DNA from: Chryseobacterium sp. W4I1
Lineage (GTDB): Bacteria > Bacteroidota > Bacteroidia > Flavobacteriales > Weeksellaceae
Assembly: GCF_030816115.1 (NCBI RefSeq)
Contig: NZ_JAUSXQ010000001.1
Span: 1,178,001-1,242,000, forward strand
DNA length: 64,000 bases
Reading direction: 5' to 3'
Positions 54,331 through 63,927 of the stretch are shown here, piece after piece (positions within the stretch are counted from its first letter, which is position 1; every line of letters begins with the position of its first letter). The position numbers and the translations under genes are program-made. The notes below the pieces were generated by a model. It searched no databases and had not been told where the DNA came from. It saw only the letters and a program-made list of their open reading frames with translations.

Positions 54331-54933
54331 TTATTTTCTTAAAATTTCTTTTGCCTTTGCCATATCTTCAGGTGTGTTCACATTCATCAAAGCATCCGGG
54401 TTATCCGGTTTCAGGATTAATGTATCACTGTTGATGAGAACTTTTCTGGGACAGGTAATTCCTAATCCTAAAAAGTTCAGGAGCAGAGAATAGCTTTTAG
54501 GCTCCCAAATCGTAATCAGTGGTTCTGGAAGTCCATCAAATGGGCTTTCATAAGTGGTTGCTGCTTTTTCGGTATTTCTGTTTTCAATTAAGAATTCTAA
54601 AGATCTTTCATCTAATAATGGTAAGTCGCAAGCAACGACCAACCAGGCTTTAACTCTTTGAGAACGTAATGCGGAGAGTATCCCGCCGAAAGGTCCCATA
54701 TTTAAAAAAGTATCGGTAAGGGCATTGTAAGCTGTGTCAAAATTTTCCAGCTGGTCTTGCCTGCAGGAAATAAAAACTTCATCACAAAACGGATTTAAAA
54801 GATCAGCTGCATAATACTTTTGTTCTTTTCCATGCCAATTGATTTTGTCTTTAGGATTTCCCATTCGCTGGCTTTTTCCTCCGGCAAGTACCAGTCCGTT
54901 TAATTTGGGGAAATCAGTCTCTTTTGAAATCAT
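54331..54933 (-). CDS. mobA: Molybdenum cofactor guanylyltransferase MobA
   Basis: 200 residues. It transfers GMP to molybdopterin to form the MGD cofactor used by formate dehydrogenases. Patterns are LNGLVLAGGKSQRMGNPKDK with the GTP-binding GG, FGGILSALRS and WLVVACDLPLLD with the metal-binding Asp. Its first 20 bases overlap the end of moaC, so coupling is tight. Having mobA fits an MGD-type enzyme such as the FdhF-like protein. Confidence 0.93.
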   Translation of the reverse strand: MISKETDFPKLNGLVLAGGKSQRMGNPKDKINWHGKEQKYYAADLLNPFCDEVFISCRQDQLENFDTAYNALTDTFLNMGPFGGILSALRSQRVKAWLVVACDLPLLDERSLEFLIENRNTEKAATTYESPFDGLPEPLITIWEPKSYSLLLNFLGLGITCPRKVLINSDTLILKPDNPDALMNVNTPEDMAKAKEILRK

Positions 54934-55390
54934 TTTTACCTCCTGTTTTTTCTATTAGTTTTATTTCTTTAATCACAATATCATGGCTCAATGCTTTACA
55001 CATATCATAAATGGTAAGTGCGGCAACAGATGCTCCTGTCAGTGCTTCCATTTCGATGCCTGTTTTCGCTTCAATCTCGGCAGTACAATAGATTTCAACC
55101 CCGTTCTGGGAATTGATTTCAATATCTATCTCGCAGTTATCCATACCGATAGGATGGCAAAGGGGAATAAGTTCACCGGTTTTTTTTGCTGCCATTATTC
55201 CTGCAATAATTGCGGTTTGGAAAACAGAGCCTTTTTTAGTCTTGAAGTCATCTTTTTGAAGTGCTTTCAGAATATTTTCAGGGAGTATCACAACAGCTTT
55301 AGCAATTGCTCTTCGGTGCGTGATCTTTTTGATCCCAACATTTACCATGCCCGGCTGCTCCTTTTTATTAAGATGTGAAAAGTTTGTCAT
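54914..55390 (-). CDS. moaC: Cyclic pyranopterin monophosphate synthase MoaC
   Basis: 158 residues. It forms precursor Z from the MoaA product. Conserved patterns are VNVGIKKITHRRAIAKAVVI, KKTGELIPLCHPIGMDNCEI and EAKTGIEMEALTGASVAAL. The end, DIVIKEIKLIEKTGGKNDFK, overlaps the mobA start. It lies 8 bp after moeA. Confidence 0.95.
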   Translation of the reverse strand: MTNFSHLNKKEQPGMVNVGIKKITHRRAIAKAVVILPENILKALQKDDFKTKKGSVFQTAIIAGIMAAKKTGELIPLCHPIGMDNCEIDIEINSQNGVEIYCTAEIEAKTGIEMEALTGASVAALTIYDMCKALSHDIVIKEIKLIEKTGGKNDFKRD

Positions 55391-55398
55391 GAGTACAA

Positions 55399-56598
55399 TT
55401 AAAAATTATATTTCCATATTTTATACACTTCACCTTTCTTAAACTCAGTTTTTTCCAGGGGAAGTTCTATGAATGCATTAGTCTCTGCAAGGTGGGAAAA
55501 ATCTCCGGAACCATTGGTATTTACTGATTCAGCGATTAATTGTCCCGATGGGTTGACACTGAGTTTTACCTGAGCAAAATATTGTAACGAAAAAGGAAAA
55601 TCTATATCATTCTGCAAAACGGCATATTGTGCTGTTTCTGGGATTTCCAAAGATTTTTCCAGCCAGGGAATAAAATACCGGTGCAAACACATAAATACAG
55701 AAACCGGATTCCCCGGAAATGCAAAAACCAATTTTTCGTTTTGGCTTTTTCCGAACCAGAATGGTTTTCCCGGTCTTTGTTTTATTTTGTGAAAAAGCTT
55801 TTCTACTCCCAGCTCTTCGCAGGCTTTTGGCAGATAATCGAATTTCCCCATAGAAACCCCTCCACTCATCAGCATAATATCACATTCATCAATACATCGG
55901 GAAAGCTCATTTTTTATGAATTGAAAATCATCATTCCAATGAAGGCAATCTGCATAGATCTTATATTTTTCTAGAACGGATTTTATGGTAATTCCGTTGG
56001 AACGTCTTAGCTGGAATGGGGTAGGAACGTCTTCAGCGGATATCATCTCATCTCCGGTGGAAATAATAATAACTTTGGGAAGTTTTTTTACGTTTAAAAT
56101 TGTTTTTCCGACCGACGAAGCAATTCCGAGAATAGATGGAGTAACGACCTGATTGGCTTTTACTAATATTTCCCCTGTTTTTTTATCTTTTCCTTTCCAA
56201 TGGATGTTTTGCTCTTTTTTAATAATGATATTGATAGTTGCAACTCCATTTTCAATTATCAGATCTTCGTAACGAATAACCGTATTTACTGAATTATCTA
56301 AAGCGGCTCCGGTCATGATTTCTATGCATTCGTCTTCTGAATCAATAGAAATGGGCGGTTCGCCTGCGGATTGTATTGCTTTAATTTTAAATGTACGAAA
56401 ACTGTTTTCATAAGCATTAAAATTAATGGCAATTCCATCTACCATAGATCTGTCAAAAGGAGGTAAATCACAATCTGCCACAATATTTTCAGCTAAAATT
56501 CTTCCTAGAGCATTTTCATAGAAAATCTCTTCTGTTCCGAAGCTTTTGATTTGAGAAAATAGGATTTCTTCTGCCTGTTGTACGCTAATCATTTCCAT
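55399..56598 (-). CDS. moeA: Molybdopterin molybdenumtransferase MoeA
   Basis: About 399 residues. It inserts molybdate into adenylated molybdopterin. Patterns are DRSMVDGIAI near residue 55, GEILVKANQVVTPSILGIAS, IISTGDEM, LMSGGVSMGKFDYLPKACEE and FAFPGNPVSVFMCLHRYF. I chose the ATG at 56598 because it lies 7 bases after AGGAGG and directly behind the moaA stop. The longer frame to 56670 would overlap moaA by 70 bases with residues foreign to the family. Confidence 0.93.
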   Translation of the reverse strand: MEMISVQQAEEILFSQIKSFGTEEIFYENALGRILAENIVADCDLPPFDRSMVDGIAINFNAYENSFRTFKIKAIQSAGEPPISIDSEDECIEIMTGAALDNSVNTVIRYEDLIIENGVATINIIIKKEQNIHWKGKDKKTGEILVKANQVVTPSILGIASSVGKTILNVKKLPKVIIISTGDEMISAEDVPTPFQLRRSNGITIKSVLEKYKIYADCLHWNDDFQFIKNELSRCIDECDIMLMSGGVSMGKFDYLPKACEELGVEKLFHKIKQRPGKPFWFGKSQNEKLVFAFPGNPVSVFMCLHRYFIPWLEKSLEIPETAQYAVLQNDIDFPFSLQYFAQVKLSVNPSGQLIAESVNTNGSGDFSHLAETNAFIELPLEKTEFKKGEVYKIWKYNF

Positions 56599-56600
56599 AA

Positions 56601-57587
56601 TTATCCTCCTATTGTTGCCATTGACTGATGGATTTGTGATGCGGTCAAGCTCGATTTTTGAGCTTCCCATCCGTCTTTTGGTTTGTTCTGTACGCTGTTG
56701 ATGATGATATTTTTCAGCTCTTCATTCGTTTTTCCCATACGGATTTCATCTTTTAGGTTTACGCCGGTTCCTTCATACAGACAGGTTTTCAAAATTCCGC
56801 TGGGTGTTAAGCGAAGGCGGTTGCACGTTCCGCAAAAGGAACGTGTATAAGCTGCGATAATTCCAATATTTCCGCTGAAACCCGGAATGTTGTAATTGTA
56901 TGATGTAGAATTTTTGGGATCTTCTATCTTTTGAATTTCAGGAAAATGAGCTTTGATGTGATTTAAAATCTGAACAAAATTCCATTTTAAAGAAAGAGAG
57001 TGTGTGCCGCCATTAAAAGGCATTTCTTCAATAAAACGCACATCAATGGGACGTTCTTTAGTCAGTTTTATCAACGGAATAATATCATCAATATTTTGAT
57101 CTTCCATTACCACGGTATTTATCTTTACTGCGATGTTGTGTTGCAATAAGCTGTCTAAAGTTTTCATCACTTTATCAAAGCTTTTTCTACGGGTAATTTT
57201 GAAAAACCGTTCTTCGTCTAAAGTATCCAAACTCAAATTGATGGATTTTATTCCAAACTTTTTAAGTTGTGGAATATATTGTTCGGTAAGAAGCCCGTTG
57301 GTTGTTATACTGAGGTCAGTAAGTCCGTCTAATTGTGATATATTTTGAAGGAGTTCAATACTGTTTTTTCGGACAAAAGGCTCTCCTCCTGTTATCCTGA
57401 TTTTATTTACTCCCATTTCCGTAAATATTGTACAGATTCTAAGCATTTCTTCATCAGTAATTAATTCCTTTTGGTTAATCCAGGCAAGACCTTTTTCCGG
57501 CATACAATAAGTACAACGGAGATTACATCGGTCTACGATAGCAAGCCGGAGATAATTGATGTTCCTTCCAAATTGATCTGTCAACAT
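56601..57587 (-). CDS. moaA: GTP 3',8-cyclase MoaA
   Basis: 328 residues, radical-SAM enzyme for the first step of molybdopterin synthesis. The SAM cluster is in VDRCNLRCTYCMPEKGLAWI (residues about 16-35). The second cluster cysteines are in TRSFCGTCNRLRLTPSGILK and CLYEGTGVNL, and the functional C-terminal Gly-Gly (SMATIGG) is kept. It is the first gene of the minus-strand moa operon. A TATATTTG box lies 23-30 bases upstream of the start (57610-57617). Confidence 0.96.
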   Translation of the reverse strand: MLTDQFGRNINYLRLAIVDRCNLRCTYCMPEKGLAWINQKELITDEEMLRICTIFTEMGVNKIRITGGEPFVRKNSIELLQNISQLDGLTDLSITTNGLLTEQYIPQLKKFGIKSINLSLDTLDEERFFKITRRKSFDKVMKTLDSLLQHNIAVKINTVVMEDQNIDDIIPLIKLTKERPIDVRFIEEMPFNGGTHSLSLKWNFVQILNHIKAHFPEIQKIEDPKNSTSYNYNIPGFSGNIGIIAAYTRSFCGTCNRLRLTPSGILKTCLYEGTGVNLKDEIRMGKTNEELKNIIINSVQNKPKDGWEAQKSSLTASQIHQSMATIGG

Positions 57588-57609
57588 TTTAATATAATCA
57601 GTAGTATTA

Positions 57610-57617
57610 CAAATATA
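57610..57617 (-). promoter_or_regulatory. Candidate -7 box of the moaA operon
   Basis: TATATTTG on the minus strand, matching TAnnTTTG, 22 bases before the moaA ATG. No clear TTG is found at the standard distance, so only the -7 half is supported. Confidence 0.4.
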
Positions 57618-58347
57618 CTGATTTGTTTTCTGTACTGATGATCAATTTTAAAATCTCATTTCGAATTTTTAATCATTAGTAACTAGGATTATGTTATTGA
57701 ACGATTATAATTTTTATGCATTCATTGTTCAACCCAATACAATTTTAATAATAGATAAATAGGTATTGATTATATTATTCCCGGATGAGGTGAATAATTG
57801 TGAAAAATAACTAAGAACATCTTTTAAAAAAAAAGAAAATTACGTACTGCATAGGATCAAGTCAATTATTTTATAAAAAGCTGATCGGATGATCAGCCCT
57901 GGTAACATTTCTGTACAGTCCATTTTTCATTATTCTGAAGGCCAGACAAGGAGAGACTTTGTCTATTAGGTTCAGTAGTTTTGTTTTGCCGACATAGCTT
58001 TCAATCTTGTCGTTTTCAAAGTTCCGCATAAGCTCATCCACGAGCTCGCGAAGCCCCAAGACCCTTTCGATATCATGATTAATGTATCATTTAAAAAAAG
58101 TGATTTTCCTACTGGAAAAAACCGCACAGAAAAAGCCTGGTGACTTCATCACCAATTACTCAATGGCTGCTGACCTTTGTTCCGGGAAAATTCATTTTTA
58201 TTATAAAGGATTTTATCCCATATATTGATTTGACTTAACCTTCCTTCTATGAAGAAAGAGATTTTGTGCAAATAGAGTAGTTAAACTGAAAAAGATATAT
58301 TGTTTTCACTGCAAAATATTTAAAATAATGAAAATTTAGTTTGGAGT
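57618..58347. other. Gene-poor interval with a short ORF and possible decayed coding sequence
   Basis: About 730 bp without a gene I can defend. A 62-codon frame on the minus strand at 57871-58059 (GLRELVDELMRNFENDKIES, then YVGKTKLLNLIDKVSP) is protein-like and helical, and is open upstream by a few codons, so it may be the end of a broken gene. On the plus strand two adjacent frames (about 58081-58227, MINVSFKKSDFPTGKNRTE, then DFITNYSMAADLCSGKIHFY) read like one protein with a shift. Neither family is recognised. Confidence 0.35.
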
Positions 58348-59148
58348 CTATTTAGAAAACTTATCTTTCATTTTTCTGTTGATCCATCTTTTGGATAAGG
58401 TAGTTTTTGATGGTAATGAATACATACCGCCTGAAAGTATATATAATAAGCCGTTCCAGAAATTATTTTTTCTGTAGAATTCGTGACTATAGTTTGTTAC
58501 TACTTTTAAGTATTCATGTTCATATTCCTTTGCTTCCTGTAAGGTGTAATTTTTTGGAATACCTTTAATAATATCTATGGCGGTTTGATTATAGACTTTA
58601 AGTGAATGTTTTTCTATAAAGTCCAATTCAAGCCTACACCTATTGATAATTGGAATGAGTAAGGAAAAAATTTCATCATAAAAGTTACAAATATTTGTTT
58701 TCCATGATAATCTTTCTTCTTCCGGTAAAACCTGAATGGCAAGCTGAATAAGCTTTTTGTGGCTCTCTTCAAGTTCATCCATATAAGTTTTGTTTTGCTG
58801 CCAGAATATAAGTGAATTGATTCTATTTTTCTTAATAATATTCTCCAGTATATATTCAAACTGAATTCTGACATATTTTATATTATCGCTCAGATCTTCT
58901 AAAACAGACTGCCATAGATTATGTTGCCTTAAGCTGCAGTTAGTGCTAAATATCAATCTAGATCTGTTATTGAGTTGCTGTAATTCTCTTAACATTCTAA
59001 TAATTTCTGTTGCATCCCTTTCCAATGTGATATTGGCATTTCTAATATAGAATAAAGCGACAAACTGTGAGTAATAAGGTCTTCTTGAAACATTTTTTTT
59101 ATTTCTAAGTCCCAATATACTCTTTGTGTGCTTAGTCAGTTTTTTCAT
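58348..59148 (-). CDS. Hypothetical protein
   Basis: 266 residues, helix-rich and basic, no signal peptide. It has many aromatic and Ile residues (NIKYVRIQFEYILENIIKKN, LIQLAIQVLPEEERLSWKTN) and a C-terminus with one weakly hydrophobic segment (FWNGLLYILSGGMY). No family recognised. It follows the 75-residue protein by 14 bp, so the cupin, the small protein and this gene form one operon. Confidence 0.55.
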   Translation of the reverse strand: MKKLTKHTKSILGLRNKKNVSRRPYYSQFVALFYIRNANITLERDATEIIRMLRELQQLNNRSRLIFSTNCSLRQHNLWQSVLEDLSDNIKYVRIQFEYILENIIKKNRINSLIFWQQNKTYMDELEESHKKLIQLAIQVLPEEERLSWKTNICNFYDEIFSLLIPIINRCRLELDFIEKHSLKVYNQTAIDIIKGIPKNYTLQEAKEYEHEYLKVVTNYSHEFYRKNNFWNGLLYILSGGMYSLPSKTTLSKRWINRKMKDKFSK

Positions 59149-59162
59149 TGGGGTTTTATTAA

Positions 59163-59384
59163 TTATTTTTTAGCTACCAGTCTCTTTTTAAAGGATTTTT
59201 GTTGTATTATAAGGGAAATAAGATATTGTCTTAAATCTCTGACCGTGATATTTTTCTCTTTTGCAGAAGAAAATTGTGGAGTTTCATCTAAAAGTTCATA
59301 CAGCTCAGGAAATTCTCTTTGAATTTCAACCGTTTTCTTCAATATCCTTTTTGTTAAAATTGATATGATATCTACATTATTCAT
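59163..59384 (-). CDS. Small hypothetical protein
   Basis: About 73 residues, helical and basic (VDIISILTKRILKKTVEIQR, ITVRDLRQYLISLIIQQKSF). I chose the ATG at 59384, which overlaps the stop of the cupin gene; a GTG at 59390 is possible. The small size and coupling suggest a regulatory or accessory protein of the operon. No family recognised. Confidence 0.5.
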   Translation of the reverse strand: MNNVDIISILTKRILKKTVEIQREFPELYELLDETPQFSSAKEKNITVRDLRQYLISLIIQQKSFKKRLVAKK

Positions 59385-59718
59385 AACCACTTTTTATTAT
59401 TGTTAATATCATTTTAAAGCGTTTATTTCCTTTTATAGAATGAGATTTATGGGCGGGAATAATAATACATTCACCTTCCTCCATAAAATAAGAAGCTTCG
59501 TCTATAATGATTTCCGCTTTACCTTCAATGATTTGTGCAACAGCATCAAAAGGAGAAATTTTTTCGGGTAGTCCTTCTTTGTCATCAAACGATATAGCAT
59601 TGATATTGCCGGTTAGCTTTTCCAATATTGTTCTGCTGACAACAGAATTCGGAATGTATTCTACAATTTGGCTGGTAATATATACTTTTGATTTCTCAAG
59701 GTTTTTATGATTCATCAC
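59377..59718 (-). CDS. Cupin-domain protein
   Basis: 113 residues forming one cupin barrel. The first motif is around VAQIIEGKAEIIIDEASYFM, and the second is GECIIIPAHKSHSIKGNKRF, with His in the second. The first-motif histidines are missing, so metal binding may be reduced. It is the first gene of a three-gene operon with two unknown proteins. Its binding partner or substrate is unknown. Confidence 0.7.
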   Translation of the reverse strand: MMNHKNLEKSKVYITSQIVEYIPNSVVSRTILEKLTGNINAISFDDKEGLPEKISPFDAVAQIIEGKAEIIIDEASYFMEEGECIIIPAHKSHSIKGNKRFKMILTIIKSGYE

Positions 59719-59853
59719 AGTTTCGTTTAAGCATAAAAAGGGTAGAATTCATTGTAAATAAAAGGGACAGAACTGTCTAATATTCCATCCCTTCTTCCAG
59801 TTAAAACTTTTGATAAATATATCTTATCAGAGGTTTAACCGTCCTTGAACAAT

Positions 59854-60072
59854 TTATGAAAGATTAATTTCTTTTATAATATTGAGGACCTCTTCGCGAT
59901 TTTTTCTTAGTCTGTTTCCGATTCTTCCCAGCATTTCCTTTTCTTTACCTTCTTCAAGCTTCAGGTCGTAATCCGTCAACATTGAAAATTTTTCTTTCAG
60001 TTGTTTTGACTGTTCAGTCCAGTTTCCCGAAATTTTAAAAGATTTGTCTCCTTTGTTTTGATTTGTGTCCAT
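59854..60072 (-). CDS. CsbD-like general stress protein
   Basis: 72 residues, soluble, charged. The pattern FKISGNWTEQSKQLKEKFSM, then LTDYDLKLEEGKEKEMLGRI, has the spacing of CsbD proteins (W...K..LK.K...LTD.DL....GK..E..GRI). CsbD proteins are induced by stress; their action is unknown. Stands alone. Confidence 0.7.
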   Translation of the reverse strand: MDTNQNKGDKSFKISGNWTEQSKQLKEKFSMLTDYDLKLEEGKEKEMLGRIGNRLRKNREEVLNIIKEINLS

Positions 60073-60531
60073 AAGGTAGATTTTAGCGTAACTTCATTGT
60101 TACAATACAAAGTTGCGTATTTTATAATCTGTTGTATTACAGATTGTTTGTTTTATGTTGCACATATCACACTTAGAAATATCGAAAATTGTTGTTTTTG
60201 AATTCCTGAGCTATGAATGTCCATAAAAAGCAGGAAATTGTTCTTGTGATTTTAATGAAATAATGAAGTTGATAATAAGGTTGGAACCTTAAATACTATT
60301 CCAATAAACGATTGATCTTTTCGTACCTTGCTGAATAACTGAATTGAATTGGCAATAAATCCTAAGTCCCGGTATATTTATTTCTTTATTGATATTTCTC
60401 TAATCTGCTTCGAAATGTTCATAGAAACTGTTTGATAAAAGAAGCCATCAATCTGTTGATTTTTTCCAAAGAACAATTCAATTTTAAAAATTATTAAATG
60501 TTTTTATGAATATATAAAAAGATATTTGGGA
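60073..60531. other. Non-coding interval upstream of the antiporter
   Basis: About 460 AT-rich bases between the divergent CsbD-like and antiporter genes. No supported gene, RNA or clear promoter seen. A TTG at 60526 two codons before the antiporter's ATG is a possible but unlikely start. Confidence 0.45.
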
Positions 60532-61605
60532 ATGTGGACTTTTTTGATTCCCATTCTGGCGGGACTCTCTTATGTTGGAAATTCTGTTTTTTCTTCAGGG
60601 TACTACTCTGTAATTCTTGCTTTATTTTTGATGGGAAGTGTTTTGGCTGCGGTGTATCACTCCGAAGTTATTGCCCACCGTTTGGGTGAACCATTCGGAA
60701 CTTTACTTCTGGCGTTTGCTATTACGGTTATAGAAGTAGGGCTTATTATTTCTATTATGATGGGAGCAAAAGGGTTAGAAACTATCACCCTTGCCAGAGA
60801 TACGGTTTTTGCTGCAGTAATGATCATCCTTACAGGAATCATTGGAAGCTGCATTGTAATAGGCTCTTTAAGATATAGAGAGCAAAGCTTTACACTACAG
60901 GGGGTAAGTACTGCACTGATTACGCTTACTTCTGTTATTATTTTTGTGCTTATTCTGCCTAATTATACGGTAAGCCATCTCGGAGGTGAGTATACCTCTT
61001 TTCAGTTGCTTTTTATTGCTTTGATTTCTTTAGGGCTTTACCTTGGATTCACAATGATCCAAACGCTTAGGCATCGAAGCTTTTTCATTTCTCCCCAAAA
61101 TAAAATATTCGGAAGCCAGGATGCACAGAATAGTAATGAAATGATTTCCCGAAAGCAGTTGTACACCAGTTGTGTGTTGTTGATCTTATCCTTGGGAATA
61201 GTCGTTTTATTGGCAAAGCTTCTTTCAAAGGATGTTGAACATATAGTAGTTTCTGTTGGTGCTCCAAGATCACTTGTAGGTATCATTATTGCCGGTATCG
61301 TTCTGCTTCCGGAAGGACTGGCTGCATTCAGAGCTGCAAAAAGTGATGAAATACAAACCTCATTAAACCTAGCCTTTGGTTCTGCCTTGGCTAGTATTGG
61401 ATTGAGCATTCCTGCCATAGCCATTATATCTGTAATAACTGGTATAAGAATGTCATTAGGGATAGATATTAAATCGACTATACTTTTGGGACTCTCTCTT
61501 TTTATCATTACTGTTTCACTGGCGACTGGCCGAACCAATATCATGCAGGGAATTGTACTGCTTGGTATATTTATAATTTATCTTTTCATTACGATTGTAC
61601 CATAA
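60532..61605 (+). CDS. Cation/proton antiporter, ChaA (CaCA) family
   Basis: 357 residues with ten to eleven membrane segments. The two alpha-repeats show as LLLAFAITVIEVGLIISIMM in the first half and GIIIAGIVLLPEGLAAFRAA in the second, with the acidic residue in each that carries the ion. A short acidic and charged loop (SPQNKIFGSQDAQNSNEMIS) links the halves. It is a Ca2+/H+ or Na+,K+/H+ exchanger. The ion cannot be decided from sequence. Confidence 0.88.
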   Translation: MWTFLIPILAGLSYVGNSVFSSGYYSVILALFLMGSVLAAVYHSEVIAHRLGEPFGTLLLAFAITVIEVGLIISIMMGAKGLETITLARDTVFAAVMIILTGIIGSCIVIGSLRYREQSFTLQGVSTALITLTSVIIFVLILPNYTVSHLGGEYTSFQLLFIALISLGLYLGFTMIQTLRHRSFFISPQNKIFGSQDAQNSNEMISRKQLYTSCVLLILSLGIVVLLAKLLSKDVEHIVVSVGAPRSLVGIIIAGIVLLPEGLAAFRAAKSDEIQTSLNLAFGSALASIGLSIPAIAIISVITGIRMSLGIDIKSTILLGLSLFIITVSLATGRTNIMQGIVLLGIFIIYLFITIVP

Positions 61606-61658
61606 ATTAACATATCTTAAATTAACGCATTAATAGGTCATAATGATAAATAGGCTTA

Positions 61659-63927
61659 TTATTTAGGAAAACAAAGCCTTGCCATAAGATAGCTGACTGC
61701 TGATTCCGCTCCCTGATTGAGATTTACATTTTTCTCTTCTAGTCCGTCATAACACCCACCCGTTGCTGGGTTGTAAATGATTTGATGCAAATGATTCTTT
61801 CCTAAAAACCAACTAAAGGCATTCCTCATCATCTGTAAGTATTTTTCATTTTTAAAAACCTTGTAGAATGTAGATAATGCCAGTATAGTGTAAGCAACAT
61901 CAATAGGCTGCTCACCGCCAATTGATTGTGGAATTTTAACCATTTCTTTCTGCATCCATCCTTTGTTTGAAATTACTTTGATCTCTCCCTTAATAAATAT
62001 CTTGGAAAGCAGAAAACCTGAATGATTCATTGGCAACATGCTTATATATCTCTTCTTTGGTTGTAATCCACGCACATAATAAAGCCTCGGGAAGTAAACT
62101 GTTTCCATAGGTTAAGTAGCTTTCAAACCAATGCCAGTCTGTATGCTTTTCGTGCTGATACATTTTTACCAGCCTATTAGCCAGTTTTTTCAATAATGGA
62201 ATGTTTTTTTCAGATTTCTGATAATGTAACCCTTTGATGATAAAAGCCATCGCACGGGTAGAATGAATGTTCTCTATAAACGGAAGACTTTTTTCAATGA
62301 TTGTTTCTGCTTCATCAGAGAACTTTTGAGGTAAGATTGTTTTGATGGAAAGAAGATAACCTAGTGCCCAGATAGCCCTCCCATTGGAATCTTCAAGATT
62401 GGTCTCATAATTCTGCTGTGCAAATTCCTGGTATTGATTGATGTAATTAAGAAAACTTCCATCAACTTGCTGGCAAAACTTGATCACGTTCAGATAAGTT
62501 GAGATTAAGTCAAGATCAGATTCATCTCTGTTCAGCTCATAATGTCTACAAGCCACGATCATGGCACGGGCGTTATCGTCCAAAGTATACCCGGAATTGA
62601 TATCAGGTTTGTTGATTTTTGAAAACTGGATCATCCCAAAATCTGTTGTCATATTTTTGATATGACCGAGATTGATGATGGGAAATGTATAATGTAATGT
62701 CATTTGATCTTTGCTGTATTGTTGAAATAATAATGCATGTGAAATAGAGGAATTCTCCCAGGCTGTGGGAGCCATTTTTTCCAAACTGTTTGAACGTAAT
62801 TTTTCCTGTGCATTTTCATTTTTTAGTAATGTATTTACGGCAGCAGCAAGCTGTTTTGGAGCTTCAAAATCAATAATAATTCCCAGGTCTTCATTCAATA
62901 TTTCCAGGGCGTGTGGAATAGGGGTAGAAACAATGGGACATCCACAGCTGATGGCATAGGAAAAAGTGCCGCTTACCGCCTGATTTCTATCTTTTGAAGT
63001 AAAGAGATAGATATTGGTCAGCTGAAGATAATTCAGCAATTCATCTAATGGCAGATATTGATTGATAAAGCAAGTATGTTTTTCCAAATGCAGCTTTTTA
63101 ATAGTATGCTGCAAAAAATCACGATACTTTTCGCCTTCATAATTAATGATACCAGGATGAGTTGTTCCAATAATCAGAAAGATCACATCCGGATTTTGGG
63201 CGACTATTTCAGGGAGCGCTTCCAAAGTGGTTTCAATATTTTTCCCGGAACCCAGTAAACCAAATGTTGAAAGTACCTTTTTATCTTTGAATCCGTATTT
63301 TGCTTTCAGTGAAGTTTTATCGACAAATGGCAGTAAATGAGTACCATGAGGGATCACTTTAATTTTATTAGACGGAATATCATAATCATTAGACAGGATA
63401 TCTGCAGAAATACCGGTCATTACAATAATAGATTTTACAAAACTGCTGATTTCTTTTACTTTTTCTTTTAATTCCCGATCCGGTTTCGGGAGAACGGTGT
63501 GAAAAGTAACGATGATGTCTTTCTCTAAATTTTGAAGAAAAAGCAGCAATCCGTTCTTGGCTTGAGTGAAAAATCCGAACTCATGCTGGAGCACAACAAG
63601 TTGAACATTATTATTTTTGTTGATTTTATCAGCCAGCGCCAGATAAGAAATAGCATCGGATATATTTAAACGATATTGAGGATTTTCTTCGTATTGATAA
63701 CTTTCATCTTCAGTTTCCATCGGACAGATGATTATGTTAAATGATTCTTTGAATTTTAGCTGAAGAGATTTTATCAAATCCTGACTATACGTCGCAATAC
63801 CGCACACTTTAGGAGGAAAAGTACTTATAAAAATAATTTCACGTTTATGATTAATTGTGCTTTTTTTACTTTGGACATATCGTCTTTTTATCTTTTCCTC
63901 CGTGTCTGGGTTTATGTTTTTATTCAT
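61659..63927 (-). CDS. Two-domain glycosyltransferase, apparent frameshift
   Basis: The first frame (63927 to 61990) has a GT4-type glycosyltransferase (residues about 28-400: STFPPKVCGIATYSQDLIKS, VIPHGTHLLPF, VLSTFGLLGSGKNIETTLEA, SGTFSYAISCGCPIVSTPIP with the donor-site region). An alpha-toroid-like domain (about 420-640, YTLDDNARAMIVACRHYELN) follows. It then stops after SFRFSAFQDIY. The next frame (to 61659) continues with LLSKIFIKGEIKVISNKGWM and SIGGEQPIDVAYTILALSTF. One extra T in the run at 62013-62016 explains the break. Joined, the protein is about 755 residues. The sugar and acceptor are unknown. Confidence 0.8.

Noticed and set aside
43954..57600. A direct repeat of the tRNA 3' end as the right attachment site
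   Set aside because: I looked for a second copy of the acceptor and T-arm sequence by eye and saw none in the window.
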